Source of the DNA: Xylona heveae TC161
Lineage: Eukaryota > Ascomycota > Xylonomycetes > Xylonales > Xylonaceae
Length of the DNA stretch: 64,000 nt
Assembly: GCF_001619985.1 (NCBI RefSeq)
Contig: NW_017264201.1
Location: forward strand, 1,302,001 to 1,366,000
Direction of reading: 5' to 3'
The position numbers and the translations under genes are program-made. The notes under the pieces were generated by a model. It was not told the origin of the DNA. It ran no database searches and was given only the letters and a program-made list of their open reading frames with translations. Below are positions 23,977 through 35,749 of this stretch, in pieces (positions within the stretch are counted from its first letter, which is position 1; each line of letters begins with the position of its first letter).

Positions 23977-25799
23977 ATGCCTCTCCCAGTCCCACCGCCT
24001 CTAGGCTATCCGGTCCCATATAGCCGCCATGCAGTTTCTGTTCAGCTCCCAACCTGGCAAGACATGTGTGGAATGGCGCAGGGAGAGCCTCGAGTGAAGA
24101 GAGTCCAAAGGATTGGTTACCCACGATCGTTTCTTCAAAAGGATGTTCAAGCGGTAAGTTTATGTCATTGAAAATTCGACATTTCCTTTTGTGCAAATTA
24201 GCAGAAGCTGATTCCATCAAAGTTGATTGATACCGCTGTAGAAATATTTGGCACCGCAAAGGAATCCTGCCTAATATTCCCATCCTTCTCTCATGCGGCC
24301 GCTTGTGGAGCGTTTATTCGCTCCCATATATCATCCCCAGAGAGTATCAATGGAGAATACTCAGTTCGCGCGGTTGATTTTCCTCGAGGCGCCGCCTCTC
24401 GACCTCAATCTTGCAGTAACCATGTACTGATTTGTACTGCTCAATCAATGAACGTTCGATTATTTGCAGTCTTCTTTCCGACCGAATTTCGCTCTACAGC
24501 GATCAAATTTTGGCGACTCACCGGAACTGGAATATCCTCGAGGTTAGCGGAAGATCTTCTCACGTCAAATACATTTACCAAAAACGTGTTTTTGCCACTT
24601 GTGACAGATGCAAATCCGTTCAGAAAGGCGTGTGTCGAAGACGCAGCCGATATCATAAAGTGTCGGATAGCCAACCTCCTTGGACGCACTCTGCCTTCAA
24701 ATTCCAGCAAGAACTTCGTCGACGCAGCTGATGTGTATCTCTATCCCTCTGGAATGTCAGCTATATATCATTGCAATCAACTTCTCAATACCTGGCGTGG
24801 AACACAAAGTATCGTTTTTGGCTTCCCATATGAACTTACCCTTAAGCTTGTGGAGACCTTTGGCACTTCCTGTAAATTCTTCGGCTTTGGCACCCCAGAT
24901 GAGCTTCAAGAGCTCGAACAGTTTCTTGAGATCGAGGCCGAAAATGGACGGAGCATTCAAGCTATCTGGTGTGAATGTCCCTCGAACCCTTTGTTACGGA
25001 CCGTTGATCTTGATCGCATCCGACAGCTGGCCGACCAGTTCAATTTCCCAGTCGTGGTGGATGAAACAATTGGTACATTTGCAAATGTAGATTTGTTGCA
25101 AGTAGCGGACGTGATCGTTACGTCCTTGACCAAATCATTTAGTGGATACTTGGACGTCATGGCAGGAAGGTATGTGCCAATCTGCAGCGCGAGTTGAAGC
25201 AATAGCTCACTGGCACCTTTAGCATTGCTTTGAACCCGTCATCGAGGTTCTACAAGCCATTCAAGAAAGCGCTTGACTCATCTTACCGCAATGAGCTCTA
25301 CGCCGCTGATGCTATTCAATTAGAATGCAACAGTCGGGATTTCTTGGCTCGAGCTGGTAAAATGAACGAAACAGCTGCTACCCTCGTGTCTCACCTGGAA
25401 ACGTTCATTTCTAACCCCGAAAGCGCCCTTACCAAAATTTACTACCCCTCACAATGTTGGTCCGTTGCCAACTACCAGGCGCGTATGCGACCGTCAACTC
25501 CGGAATTCTACCCGGGTTATGGTTGTCTTTTCACGCTGGACTTCGCAGACGTCGAAGCGGCAACGGTCTTCTTCGATACTCTCGATGTACATAAGGGCCC
25601 GTCTCTGGGAGGCAATCTGACGCTGGCTCAACCGTACGTCCAGACGGTGTTTTTTCGGGAGAAAGATTGGGCTGCTCAGTTTGGCTTGAGGGAAACGATC
25701 GTTCGAGTGTCGGTAGGATTGGAAGATGCAGGTGAATTACTGGCGACTTTTGACAAGGCTGTCCGAAAGGCAAGAAAATCCACTGCCTTGAATATGTAA
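23977..25799 (+). CDS. PLP-dependent Cys/Met-metabolism enzyme, cystathionine gamma-synthase-like
   Basis: Three exons (23977-24153, 24205-25169, 25223-25799) give 572 aa. The acceptor of intron 1 is a CAG/AAG tandem, so one extra Gln is possible. The core from about residue 190 has the fold-type-I PLP features of trans-sulfuration enzymes: DVYLYPSGMSAIYHCNQLL, the Asp region VVVDETIGTFAN, and the cofactor Lys in VTSLTKSFSGYLDVMAG (about residue 369). The extended N-terminal third (about 180 residues) is typical of fungal cystathionine gamma-synthases, which join cysteine to an activated homoserine. Because it sits in a catabolic accessory region, it may instead act on another amino-acid derivative, as PLP gamma-replacement enzymes do in some fungal clusters. 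Family is firm and reaction inferred. Confidence 0.85.
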
Positions 25800-26431
25800 A
25801 GTTACATTACCTTTACCTTAGAGAGCTTTGTTTGTTTTCCGCTTGCATTATCCTCCTTTCATTTCCATACCTTCCGAATGTCGGTTTCCAAGCTCGTGCA
25901 AGTCATGCTCGAGCTACGTAACATGAGAACCTAATCAATTGTCTGATGACTGTTCAAAAGCAATGTAACCAATGGGTCCAAATGTGCGCGTCTTGGGTTG
26001 CTCAAGAAAATGGATATACTTCCTCTGCCCACGTAAATCTGAAATTCTGAATGATGCCGTAAGATGAAACTCTGAGTGCTTTGTACTATCTTGGATGACC
26101 CTGAGCTTCGATCATTTTGCATTCATTGAGACGAGTAAATAGTTGTGCACATCAGGATGCCAGTTGACTAAAATCTGCACAGTCATAGTTTGTCAGCATT
26201 TTGCTTCCACTTCTCATCCTCACTTGATAACTAACTTACCGAATATCGTCACATAATAATAATATATTGAAAAAATTAAAAATAAACGTAACAGAGAAGA
26301 AAACAAAAGCGTATCCAGTAATCAGTGATTTGAGCCAGAGTATAGTACAAGAAAAGCAAAATATTTTTCCGGATGAATGAGCTTTCGCATTCCCAGATAT
26401 TCTTTCGTTGCTCGCTACCCTCCTCGAAATC
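25800..26431. other. Intergenic
   Basis: An AT-rich 630-bp spacer between two plus-strand genes. No gene is supported. Confidence 0.6.
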
Positions 26432-27432
26432 ATGCTGGACACTGTGAGTTACAATGCGCTCAGCCTGGCGCAGCCAACCAACTTTCGCGCTATGCTTCAA
26501 TCCGGAGAGTTACTCTGGGGTACCTCTTGTAGAATTTTGAGTGAAGAGGCTGCGAAAATAGTTGCAACGCTCCCTCATCATTTCTGTTTTATTGACATGG
26601 TAAGCAACCGATTCTCCGAACCGAATATGCTGAAACACTTGATGATTAAAACGGAACAGGAACACACGCCATTGAACGCAACACTATTAGCCAACTTGAT
26701 CAAGACAATTCAGTATTACTCAGCTGGATCGATGGTTCCCTATGTGAGAATCCCAAGCAGTGCTCCGGATATGGTAACCCATGCCCTCAACGCCGGAGCT
26801 GGTGGTATCGTGGTACCCCATGTCCAAAATGCATCACAGGCGGAGGCACTGGTACGTTTAGCCAAGTTTCCAACCCTGGGAGACCGCAGTTATCCGCCGA
26901 TGATGCTATTCGGGAAACAGACGCAGACAAAGGATGGACAAACAGTCTATGACGTCTGGAACCAACATGCGGCGGTGTTTTGCCAGATCGAAGATGAAGA
27001 AGGGGTGCGAAATGTAGATGAGATTGCTAGAGTACCCGGAGGTGAGCAGGTGCCTTGACAGTTATGGCTCCCAAGCCTCTTGATTATATCCCACTAATTT
27101 CGAATCGCGATATAGTGGATGCCTTAATGGTCGGCGCCAGTGATCTACGTTTCTCGCTAGGGCTCGAGGCCGGCAGTCAAGACGGTGACGAGCCCACCTT
27201 TCTTGCTGCGTTAGAGAAGATTCAGAGAGCTGCAGATGAGAATGGTCTGTGTGTCTTGGGATTTGCAATGTCTCCAAAAGTGCTTGAAAGAAGGCTAAAA
27301 CTTGGCTGGAGAGCGCTGATCATTCATGGTGATGCGCCCGGAATTGTCAATTCGGGTGCAGAGAGTCTGAAATCAAGCCTGAAAGTAGCCGAATTAGTCG
27401 GCAATCCGAGCGCCAATGGGAGCTTGAGCTAG
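26432..27432 (+). CDS. HpcH/HpaI-family aldolase
   Basis: Three exons (26432-26599, 26660-27041, 27116-27432) encode 288 aa. The first intron (60 bp) is a multiple of three without stop codons, so a naive reading adds 20 false residues. Removing it restores the family block FIDMEHTPLNATLLANLI. These class II aldolases cleave 2-keto-3-deoxy acids such as 4-hydroxy-2-oxoheptanedioate to pyruvate and an aldehyde. Expected metal ligands are Glu in FCQIEDEEG and Asp in MVGASDLRFSLG; substrate-binding residues are in GAGGIVVPHVQN. Its neighbours are a Cys/Met PLP enzyme and a GST. Family assignment is strong and the substrate unknown. Confidence 0.88.
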
Positions 27433-27937
27433 CTGTAAATACAACCACCTTAGTTATTCAAAGAACGACTGATAGAACGACGTTGAGTGGCATTGTTTGC
27501 AATTCCATTAACTCATGGCAAATCGTAATAATCTAGTGTGCTGTAACGAAATATGTTCTATCTTGACAGGATAATAATATTACCAAATACTCGAGTTAGT
27601 AGGTCTGGTGTAGCAATCATGAATTTGTCATGTCATTGTGAAGGAAATTACGTGATTGAGCAAAATCAATGCAGCATTGCAAGCACTGGAAAGTAAAGCT
27701 GTCAGTTGTAGTAGATGTTGCGTATCACGGCGAAAAGTCCTTGGAGAAAATGCCTTAATTATCTTCATCATCACCATTATCACTATTGTTATTTATTTAT
27801 TTATTTAGGAGACGATTATTTATTTCAGATTTTTATGATTTATATTCAACGCAGGTTATCGTTATCCATCGATTATACATCAACATGTCTTTTAAATTAT
27901 ATGGATACGAGGTAAATAGACAGTTCCCCAAGTTTGG
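27433..27937. other. Intergenic with ATTT repeats
   Basis: This 505-bp AT-rich spacer has a short TTATTTATTTATTTA run near 27788-27808. No gene is supported. Confidence 0.6.
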
Positions 27938-28812
27938 ATGGCATTGGTGACAATAAAACTCAACTCTCGAAACAGAGGAACCCTCGTACGAGGATCATCC
28001 GTATTTTGGTAGGCATCCAGCAGCAATATTCAGAGAAATGGCTAATGCAATCCGTAAAGGCTGAAGCGGAAGGCATTCAACTCGCCATCCATCAAGTTGT
28101 CCCTCGGCAAGGAATTGGCAAAGACGACTACAAAAGCAAATTTCCTCTGAGCGCAGGCAAAATCCCCGGGTTAGAAGGTCCAGATATCCAACTCACGGAA
28201 ACGTTGGCTATTGCAATGGTGAGATGAGGGATTTCCCATATGCAAAAAGGTCCATGTTCTGACCGACGGATTACTTGCCGTAGTATCTGGCAAAGATTGC
28301 GAACAAGTCGAGGCTGTTGGGTGATGGATCGATCGTACAAGAGGCAGAAGTTCTCATGTGGATGAGCTGGGCCAATCAAGAGTTGCTCCAGACACTCGCT
28401 AGGTGGTCCGTTGTTCCTTTTCTTTCTAGATACAGACGACCGATGGGAGATATTGAAAATAACTTACAGGTTTCTTCCACTAATCCCATCATTTACGGAC
28501 CCAGCGCCGTACTCGTATGTCGCTGTGGCTGCCGGCAGGGACGCCAGTCTTCGAATGCTTCAAAATCTTGAGCTGATTTTTCAGAAACGAAAATACTTGG
28601 TCGGAGGACATATCACTATTGCTGATCTTATGGTCGCTATATATGTCTCGCGTGGAATAGAATGGGTCCTCGATGCTGAATGGAGAGTGGCCCATCCTTT
28701 CATCATGAGGCATTTTCAGATGGTTAAAAATTGGGGTCCAGTGAAAAAAATAATTCCAAACTTTATCATGATCGATAAAGAGACACCAAATAAAAATCCG
28801 AAGGAGGGATGA
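27938..28812 (+). CDS. Glutathione S-transferase, eEF1B-gamma-like
   Basis: A four-exon model (27938-28000, 28060-28218, 28284-28405, 28470-28812) keeps frame and gives 228 aa, the usual GST length. The thioredoxin-like half shows SAGKIPGLEGPDIQLTETLAIA, the cis-Pro and the Glu-Thr glutathione-binding pair. The helical half shows SWANQELLQTLARWFLPLI and YLVGGHITIADLMVAIY, the N-capping and hydrophobic-staple region. This is the group related to translation factor eEF1B gamma, which conjugates glutathione to small electrophiles. Exon 1 is weak: the overlapping reading frame encodes NPRTRII, which fits the family start better than the spliced frame. The 5' end may be misread or slightly damaged. 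Confidence 0.7.
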
Positions 28813-29262
28813 AGCTCAGATGACTGGGCAGTGAAGGTTCAATTAGAAGGTCTATATATACCTTAGTTTTACGGAATACATTTCGCGATCCAAAAAGTAC
28901 TTCAACTAAGGGAACACTTTGTGAACAAGGGTCGTGTTCATGAGTTGAACGGGTGCTTAACTGTAAAAGGCCCGGTCGGCAGTACATTCCCGCTATTCTT
29001 CAGAGAGAAATTGTACCGTTGAAAGCATTCAAACCCACTATGACTGTTGATTTGTAGTGGACATGACCATTGGAAGCATGCGGTCTCATACGAATTTCAC
29101 AACTACCAACTAGTTTTACTTGTATTCTCATTAGCACCGTGACCGTTTCAAAAATTGTATAAAAAAATCCTTTTCTTTCAATAATATAGTTCGAATTCTT
29201 CTAAGCAATGGTGCTGCGACACTATGAATGGAGTGGAAGAAACAAAGTTATATTCCCTAGTT
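28813..29262. other. Intergenic between convergent genes
   Basis: A 450-bp AT-rich spacer with no gene I can support. Confidence 0.6.
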
Positions 29263-30107
29263 CTATTTGGCCACATCATAGGCGAACTTCTCGGCGCTGG
29301 CATTTGCATCCTTGACCCAAGTGCGAATATAATCTGGCACATTCTCCACCATATTCGTCGGTGCCGGTATGGGAGATCCCCACTGCGTCCAAGACGGAAT
29401 CACGCCAGCCCAAACCCTTCTCCGCATCTCCTCGTCTTTCAAATCATTTCGATCTTCTCCTGTAGTACCAGCTCTGACCTTGGCACTGGCACTTTTAATG
29501 TCGACTCGAATAATCCCGGTTGCCGTCAGCTCGGCCCGTGTGGGAGGAATTCGGGTATTCTCCCATCGCTCGGGCAAAATATTGTTGGTGATCAGCTCCA
29601 TCGCATAAAAGCGTTCACCTTCGTCGGTCACCAGATGTGCATCTCCGAAAGCAATGGCTGAGCGATAGTTGCAACTGTGGTGATTCGGAGTCAAGGCCAA
29701 TACAAGACCATCCATAAGAGTCGCAGCGACGCAGATCTTGAGTCCGTCGGAATCGTCCAAGGAATTACTTGATTTCTTGAAAAACCGTGATGAGACATAC
29801 CCATGTAGGTAAATCGAACGTTCCGTTCCTGCTTTTTCACCGTAAGACCCGGTGCAACCAAACATTGGAAGTATCACCGGATAAGATTCAGTTGCATCGC
29901 TCGCCAGCGCGTGAAATGAGATATGGAGGACCGGTGCGGAATCAATGATAGGGTATACATCATCATATCCATATTTCCCTACCCCACATCAATTCGGTCA
30001 GCCTCAGCTTATTTCGAAGCGCGTATTGAAGCTCAAGCTCAATTACCTCTGTTTCGATACCGCTTCACCTCGTTGATACTTGATTTTTCAAACTTATCAG
30101 GCTCCAT
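29263..30107 (-). CDS. FMN-binding split-barrel protein (pyridoxamine 5'-phosphate oxidase-like)
   Basis: Two exons (30047-30107, 29263-29978) give 258 aa. The first exon EPDKFEKSSINEVKRYRNRG and the continuation KYGYDDVYPIIDSAPVLHIS match the start of the fungal flavin-nucleotide-binding family, where a short N-terminal segment precedes the beta-barrel. SIYLHGYVSSRFFK, LVLALTPNHHSCNYRSAIAFG and VDIKSASAKVRAG are the conserved barrel and FMN-phosphate regions. Members resemble pyridoxamine phosphate oxidase but usually lack proven activity and may serve in detoxification or as nitroreductase-like proteins. The family is clear and the reaction is not known. Confidence 0.85.
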
Positions 30108-30804
30108 GGAGATAGAATGCGTCAGATATGCACGTTAATGGGAGAATTGCTTGAGGTAAGCTGAAAGTATCGCAATTAATAAGGCATATAGATATCTGTA
30201 ACGATGATGGAGTACTGAGATGAGAAAAATCTCGAATTATCATATCATTTGAAAACACCGTCATAAAGGATATCTAATGATAGTGCACAATAAATGCTTA
30301 CCACTTTTGCGTTTACAGAGTCCTGCATCGTCAATTACCGAGCATAAACACCTATCTGAGGACAAAGGATGTAATCAAAGTCCATGCCATCAGTCGGCAA
30401 ATTTGTCGATGCTCATTTGACCTCTAACAATCAGGTGTAGACTAATATACTTTTGACAGCGGCGTGAAGGCACTACTCATCAGACTGTGCATATTAGTCG
30501 CTATTACGCCAATTATTTTAGTAAGTCTTCGCTTCCTCAAATTAAACCATGCTTCTGATGTCACTAACCTCACCCTCGTAGCTCATTGTTGTCTAAGCAT
30601 TCGTCTCAGATACATAACTATCCGCGAGGCAAGTTGACAACAACTATGAAACTCCTCAAATCAATTGCCCACGTCACTCAATATATTGTGCACATTACTC
30701 CAGTAAACCCGGACATATCAGTTTCATCATTAACGACATACTGGCTGATTTTCAGCTAGATTTTATGACATTCCAAAGTCGAACACTTTTCCTTCTCAAA
30801 CAAA
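30108..30804. other. Intergenic, divergent promoter region
   Basis: A 700-bp AT-rich spacer between divergent genes. No gene or distinct repeat is visible. Confidence 0.6.
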
Positions 30805-32421
30805 ATGACGGAAAGAGATGATATTGTCCGCCGTCTTCAGGCTCTGGAGCCCCTCATTCGCAAATTGTGCGGCATTTGTGGAGTTCCTGGTGTCTCTTTG
30901 GGTGTTGTACTCAGTGGGGATGTGATTTTCCGCTTGAATTTGGGTTACCGGAACCTTGAGACATCAGCGGCCACAGACTCGGACACCGTTTATCCAATTG
31001 GAACTATAGCGAAAACTTTTACTGCTTCCGCAATTGGAATTCTCGTGAGCGAAGGAAAACTATCATGGAATACTCTCATACGTGATATATTACCGGAATT
31101 CCGGAGCAGGGACTTGACTATTTCACAAAATCTGACGGTCCTGGACCTGTTATGCCACCGAGGTGGTCTTGCCCGATCAAATCAATGGTGGCAAGGAGCA
31201 GGGGGGGAATTACTACAGGAGAAGAGGCAAACAATTCCTTTCTATAGTACGCTAGAACCGGTGGGCACCTTCCGCAGTGACTGGGCGTATAGTAACTGGG
31301 GGTACGCCATCCTTGGAGAGGTCATTGAGAGAGCGAGCGGTTTGAGATACGGGGACTTTCTCTCAAAGAGGATATTCCAACCGCTTGAACTTGACTGTAC
31401 GACTACTGCCGAGCCGGTCGCTGCCAATAAACACAATGTGGCAAAGCCGTATGCCGCGCTCGACGATGCGACACTGCATCCCCTGCCACAGCCTCCGGTA
31501 CACGGTAACGCCATCATGGTCCCCGCCATGGGAATTAGCAGCTCACTCAATGATCTTTGCAAGTATGCCATCGCGCTTCTCCATGCGCAGCGGACCGAAT
31601 GTCGCGGTGGCAATACTTCTCATCTCGTGCTACAGAATGCAAAGACGCATCTTGCCGGGCACATTTTCACCGCTCAAGGGACAATGGAAAAATCTTACGC
31701 CTGTGGTTTTTACCGAAGCCAGCTTCCCAGCACTGTAATGGGCATGGGATGGAACTCAATTTACGTGAAGAAAATGCCTACCATCATCCCACGAGGACAT
31801 TGCGGTCCCCTGATCGCCCACGGAGGAAGTTTACCAGGATACCACAGCGCCATTGCGCTTCTACCAGAACTCGAAGCTGGGGTTGTCGTTTGCACCAACT
31901 CTATTGGGCTTGGTGATGCCTCTGGGTGGATCAGCATGGCGCTGGTTGAAGCATTAATAGATTCACCCAACCCGACAGACTTTACTCAATATGCGACGGA
32001 GGCGGCCATAGGCCACGTCAACAGCGTTCCTGCTCTCCAAGATAAGCTAAGAAAAGCAAAACGTTCGTCCATGTTCGTCCCGCCTCGGCCGTTGTCACAG
32101 TATACCGGTCGCTATCGTGATGCAGATCGGGACTGGGTCATCGATATTCGGCATAGAGACGCGGGTCATCTCGAGGTGCTCTTCCAGGGTCTGGAGAGCC
32201 AAGTATGGCCATTGACGTACTATGAAGACGATACGTTCCTTTGGCTAACTGAGAGAAACGAACAAGCCAGACGGGGACGGATGACAACTTACCCACAAGG
32301 GGATGTCTTCAAACTGATATTCATGGGAAACGGCAGCCTGATCGACCGGGTATGTTGGCCACAAGAGCCAGGTCTTGCCAAGGAGAAGCAGTGCTTTACG
32401 AAGGAGGAAACAGCACAATAA
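30805..32421 (+). CDS. Beta-lactamase-like serine hydrolase (class C/penicillin-binding fold) with Thr in the nucleophile position
   Basis: This is a single-exon gene of 538 aa. The fold of class C beta-lactamases and LovD-like esterases is shown by YPIGTIAKTFTA, the YxN motif in DWAYSNWGYAILGEV and the HxG motif in IAHGGSLPGYHSAIA. A C-terminal domain (about residues 430-520) resembles the extra beta-barrel of fungal members (YTGRYRDADRDWVIDI). The striking point is that the normal SxxK nucleophile motif reads T-I-A-K, with Thr at residue 67 and Lys at 70. Thr could act as a weak nucleophile, or the protein may have lost hydrolysis. No signal peptide is evident, so it is probably cytosolic. 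Fungal relatives are esterases, transacylases or peptidases, sometimes in metabolite clusters. Confidence 0.85.
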   Translation: MTERDDIVRRLQALEPLIRKLCGICGVPGVSLGVVLSGDVIFRLNLGYRNLETSAATDSDTVYPIGTIAKTFTASAIGILVSEGKLSWNTLIRDILPEFRSRDLTISQNLTVLDLLCHRGGLARSNQWWQGAGGELLQEKRQTIPFYSTLEPVGTFRSDWAYSNWGYAILGEVIERASGLRYGDFLSKRIFQPLELDCTTTAEPVAANKHNVAKPYAALDDATLHPLPQPPVHGNAIMVPAMGISSSLNDLCKYAIALLHAQRTECRGGNTSHLVLQNAKTHLAGHIFTAQGTMEKSYACGFYRSQLPSTVMGMGWNSIYVKKMPTIIPRGHCGPLIAHGGSLPGYHSAIALLPELEAGVVVCTNSIGLGDASGWISMALVEALIDSPNPTDFTQYATEAAIGHVNSVPALQDKLRKAKRSSMFVPPRPLSQYTGRYRDADRDWVIDIRHRDAGHLEVLFQGLESQVWPLTYYEDDTFLWLTERNEQARRGRMTTYPQGDVFKLIFMGNGSLIDRVCWPQEPGLAKEKQCFTKEETAQ

Positions 32422-34365
32422 TGAAGTCCCGAGAGTTCTCTTACCTACCTAGTCTGTTGATATGACAGCGACATTACTATTGATGGCAGGAAAGAGCGAG
32501 GTTTCTATAGCTTTACGAGTCCCTGCCCGTCAGCTGAAGTCATTGTCCAATAATTTTTACAACATCTGACGTTTCCCGCATCCCATGTGCATGTGCAGGT
32601 ATTAGGATCTTTTACTGGTCCGTCAGATATCTTTTCTGACGGGGTCGGGGAAATTTTTATGGCTGGCAAGACCAACCCGAGATTTCGCAGTGCCATGAGC
32701 GTGCATGAATATGCAATAGCCTTAACGGAGCGCATTCCGATGCAGAAATCTCGATGAGTAATTTGCTCTTTTGCAGGCGAGGCAACCAGTAATAGCCATA
32801 GTCTGACACTGCCTCTTGCGCATCTTCTACAAAGCCCCGGACTCCCGACATTTGGTATGGGATCGCACCTAGCTATCACATCTGCACACGTTCGGACCAT
32901 CTTTTCAGCGTCATTTGCCGGGCTTTTCATTGGGCAGTGCATTTTCAATTCTCAATTCCGAAAGACAATTGCGATATGTCCTACCTGAACCGTTGTGTCA
33001 CGTTGCTTTGTAACAACGCCAGTAGTTATTCGGAGGGTTAAAACAAGTACCTGGATGCATGCTGTAATATACTCAGGCTGGTTGCCTGTTGCCAATGCCG
33101 AATATGCCAAACACCCACTTCGGATACCCGCAATCTTGAGCCAAAATAACTGGATGTGGTTGTCGCTCCTATCGTTTTGTTTCACTGTGAAAAGGGTTCA
33201 GAGCACGAAACATAATACTAAGTCAATACGGTACCTTTTTTTTTTTTTTTCGCTACGTTCGCCTTCCTGGTTCTGGCGATGAATAGTACCTGGACCACGG
33301 GGTTCGATTAGGGTCTGTTCAATGACTAGAGAGACTTTCAGGGTTTCTCTTGCGCCGAGTACACAAATAAAATTTCTGAATCATTGCGAGAGCACTTAAT
33401 GAATAAGCTTCGCTGGCAAAGTTTGGCTTGGTAGAAGCTTCCAGCTAATTTCAGATTCGACGCTCTGCAGCAGAGCAGCGGGGGGATGGATATTCTTTGA
33501 ATCCCTGCGCTCATAATGTCGTAACACGAACCCCGCATTTCCAATATTCCTGCCCTTGAAGGGCATCTCATTGTTGTACTGGAAGATCGACGGAAGCGCC
33601 GAGGGCATGAGTGGAAATTTGATCTCGCAGGCTGGATACATAACACTTGCAGTGTCTGTATTTGCCGAGCCTTCAGCTGACTTCAATAACGCCTTGTCCC
33701 TTGGTCCAGGATTTTTGTCCATTTTGAATCTCTCGCAGAGAAGCTTCAAATGCTATCATTCAACGTACAAGGCCTGAGCATGCCGAGCTATTGGATTGGT
33801 GAACAAAAAATTATTCTGAATTAGACTTCCCTTGTGAGCGTTGCCAGAAAAAGAATGCTTTCCTGACAGCATCCTCATATGGGAGAACATCTGGCTGGCA
33901 AGGGAGAGTATTGGAACAACCTCAATGCACCACGGGATTTAGGCGCTCACTCGCAGAAGCATATCATGCAGAGTGCATAATACCATGTCACGATAGTGTA
34001 GCAGGGTCCACAGAATTCCGATGATTTTGTCCCTGACGGGTGCGGACTGTGTTCATCCTCCACCCTTGTCGCAGAAGACCTCTACAATGTCAAGATCAAT
34101 CTTGTCTAGTCCGTATCCATAGGGGCTGCGCTGCATCTTAAGCCGCAAGATGTGGAAGACTGCTGTTGGCAAGAAACAAGAGCAGGCACGCCACGCAAGG
34201 AATGGCCATTTGACCCCACCGAAACGCGCTCCAATATGGGCACAGATACTAAAGCTGTCACATAGTTCTGAGAATGGCCGATTGGCTTTGCGTATGGAAA
34301 TACTTTACGAAAGGGGCTGGCTAGACACGAGTAATAAGCTGGATCTTTAGTTTTAAGTTCTCATT
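32422..34365. other. Long gene-poor spacer
   Basis: Nearly 2 kb without a recognisable gene. Open frames at 32505-32948 (minus, Cys-rich) and 33396-33749 (minus) show no known domain. A run of 15 T lies at 33236-33250. Confidence 0.5.
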
Positions 34366-35382
34366 ATGGACACTCTGCGGCTGGCCAACGACGAATTGAA
34401 CAAAGACACTGATGTAGAGCGGAGAAAGGCTCGTAATCGCATTGCACAACGTAATTATAGTAAGTTCAAGGTATTTAGATGCTGCGGCTGCCATAGATAT
34501 CCCAGTTCCTAATGTGGCTTTGTTTACAGGGAAGAACATCAAAGATCGGTTACGAGAATTAGACATCTTGCGAGCGCGAGAAACGACTGGAAGACCGTTA
34601 AATGTGAATCAGATTGCAAATGCCAGCTCAAAGGCTACCTGTTCAGAAGAATCTGTCGAGCAAATGGGAGTACGAAACCATGGCCGTGGTCCGATAACGC
34701 CTCAACCTTCAGATTCGCTCTGTATTGGAGAGGATATACCGACGTCTCACATACAAAGTCTTCAGTTTCCTGCTAGAGATGGCACGAAAGGATCCAGCGA
34801 TGTACTTCATTTAGACTGGACGGAAACTCCAGTCCTACCAAGCCCGCCGTCGGCATGTAACCTGGCCTCCGTCGGGAGCCTGGAAAGGGACGCACAAATG
34901 GAGCATCCAAGAGCCAGCGACTTGGATTCATGTCAATCTGTACGAAAGCAACACCTTTTAATTGCGCCCTCTCATTATATTCCATTCTCAATGCGCAAGC
35001 TTCTCTAATGCACTTGTGATAATCCTGACTGGAACAGACCGAATGCCCAGATCCACTGCCAACCGAGACATTACTTCCTGGTCGAACTCCGCTCCATCAG
35101 GCTGCTGCTCGGGGACACCTACGAGTTGTGCAGCTACTGATTGAAAGAGGAGCAAATATTCACGCCGTGGACGAAGACGGCCAGAACATTCTCCAGCTGG
35201 CCTCTCGCAATGGACATGAGAGTATCGTTCGCTTTGCATTAGACCATGGCGCATCGGTAGACTTGTATGACAACTCCGGGTATACTGCACTTCACCTGGC
35301 AGCAGAGAATGGATGGGAAAACATAGTAAAACTTTTACTTGAGGCTGGAGCATACGTTGACTCTGTGGTCAGCATTTTCTGA
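34366..35382 (+). CDS. bZIP protein with C-terminal ankyrin repeats, possibly broken
   Basis: Exon 1 (34366-34459) and exon 2 (from 34530) join to a basic region RRKARNRIAQRNYRKNIKDR with a short leucine-zipper-like continuation (LRELDILRAR). This is the fungal AP-1-like bZIP group that carries ankyrin repeats. A Ser/Pro-rich middle region follows, with the conserved-looking LIAPSHYIPFSMRKLL. From about 35038 another frame encodes three ankyrin repeats: GRTPLHQAAARGHLRVVQLL, LQLASRNGHESIVRFALDHG and GYTALHLAAENGWENIVKLL. The middle frame ends in a stop at 35006-35008, and no canonical intron with matching phase joins it to the ankyrin part. The gene may be frameshifted, or use an intron I cannot place. 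It would be a transcription regulator if whole. Confidence 0.62.
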
Positions 35383-35749
35383 GTCATTGGGATCGGAATT
35401 ATGCTTGTATGTGGAATTATCGAGTCAGATCATTATATTTCTTTTGAGAACGCCCTTTCATCTGTGCCCTTGTATATCTCGTGATGGCCACATACTCTAA
35501 TCTATCTCTCAGGGCAAGGTAAAGCGATAGTAATTACGATATGGCTACCAATAAAGTCTTTATAGCGACACGGAAAGAAGATATTCTTTCCACCCATTTC
35601 ACATAGTGCTTTTCGAAACCTGTTCACGCATAATCACATTTCTCCAAAGGTCGAATTGATTAACTTGCGCTAGAGCCCGCCGGATATTCTCCGCCTTGGC
35701 TGAAAACAAAGATCTTAGATAAGCGTTGAACGCAGCCTGAATCTTGATT
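35383..35749. other. Intergenic between convergent genes
   Basis: A 367-bp spacer between convergent 3' ends. No gene is supported. Confidence 0.6.

Noticed and set aside
32505-32948. Cys-rich 147-codon open frame that could be a small secreted protein
   Set aside because: No signal peptide is visible, the cysteines are not regularly spaced and no splice structure is evident.
33396-33749. 117-codon minus-strand open frame
   Set aside because: No family features; overlaps another open frame on the plus strand without coding signs in either.
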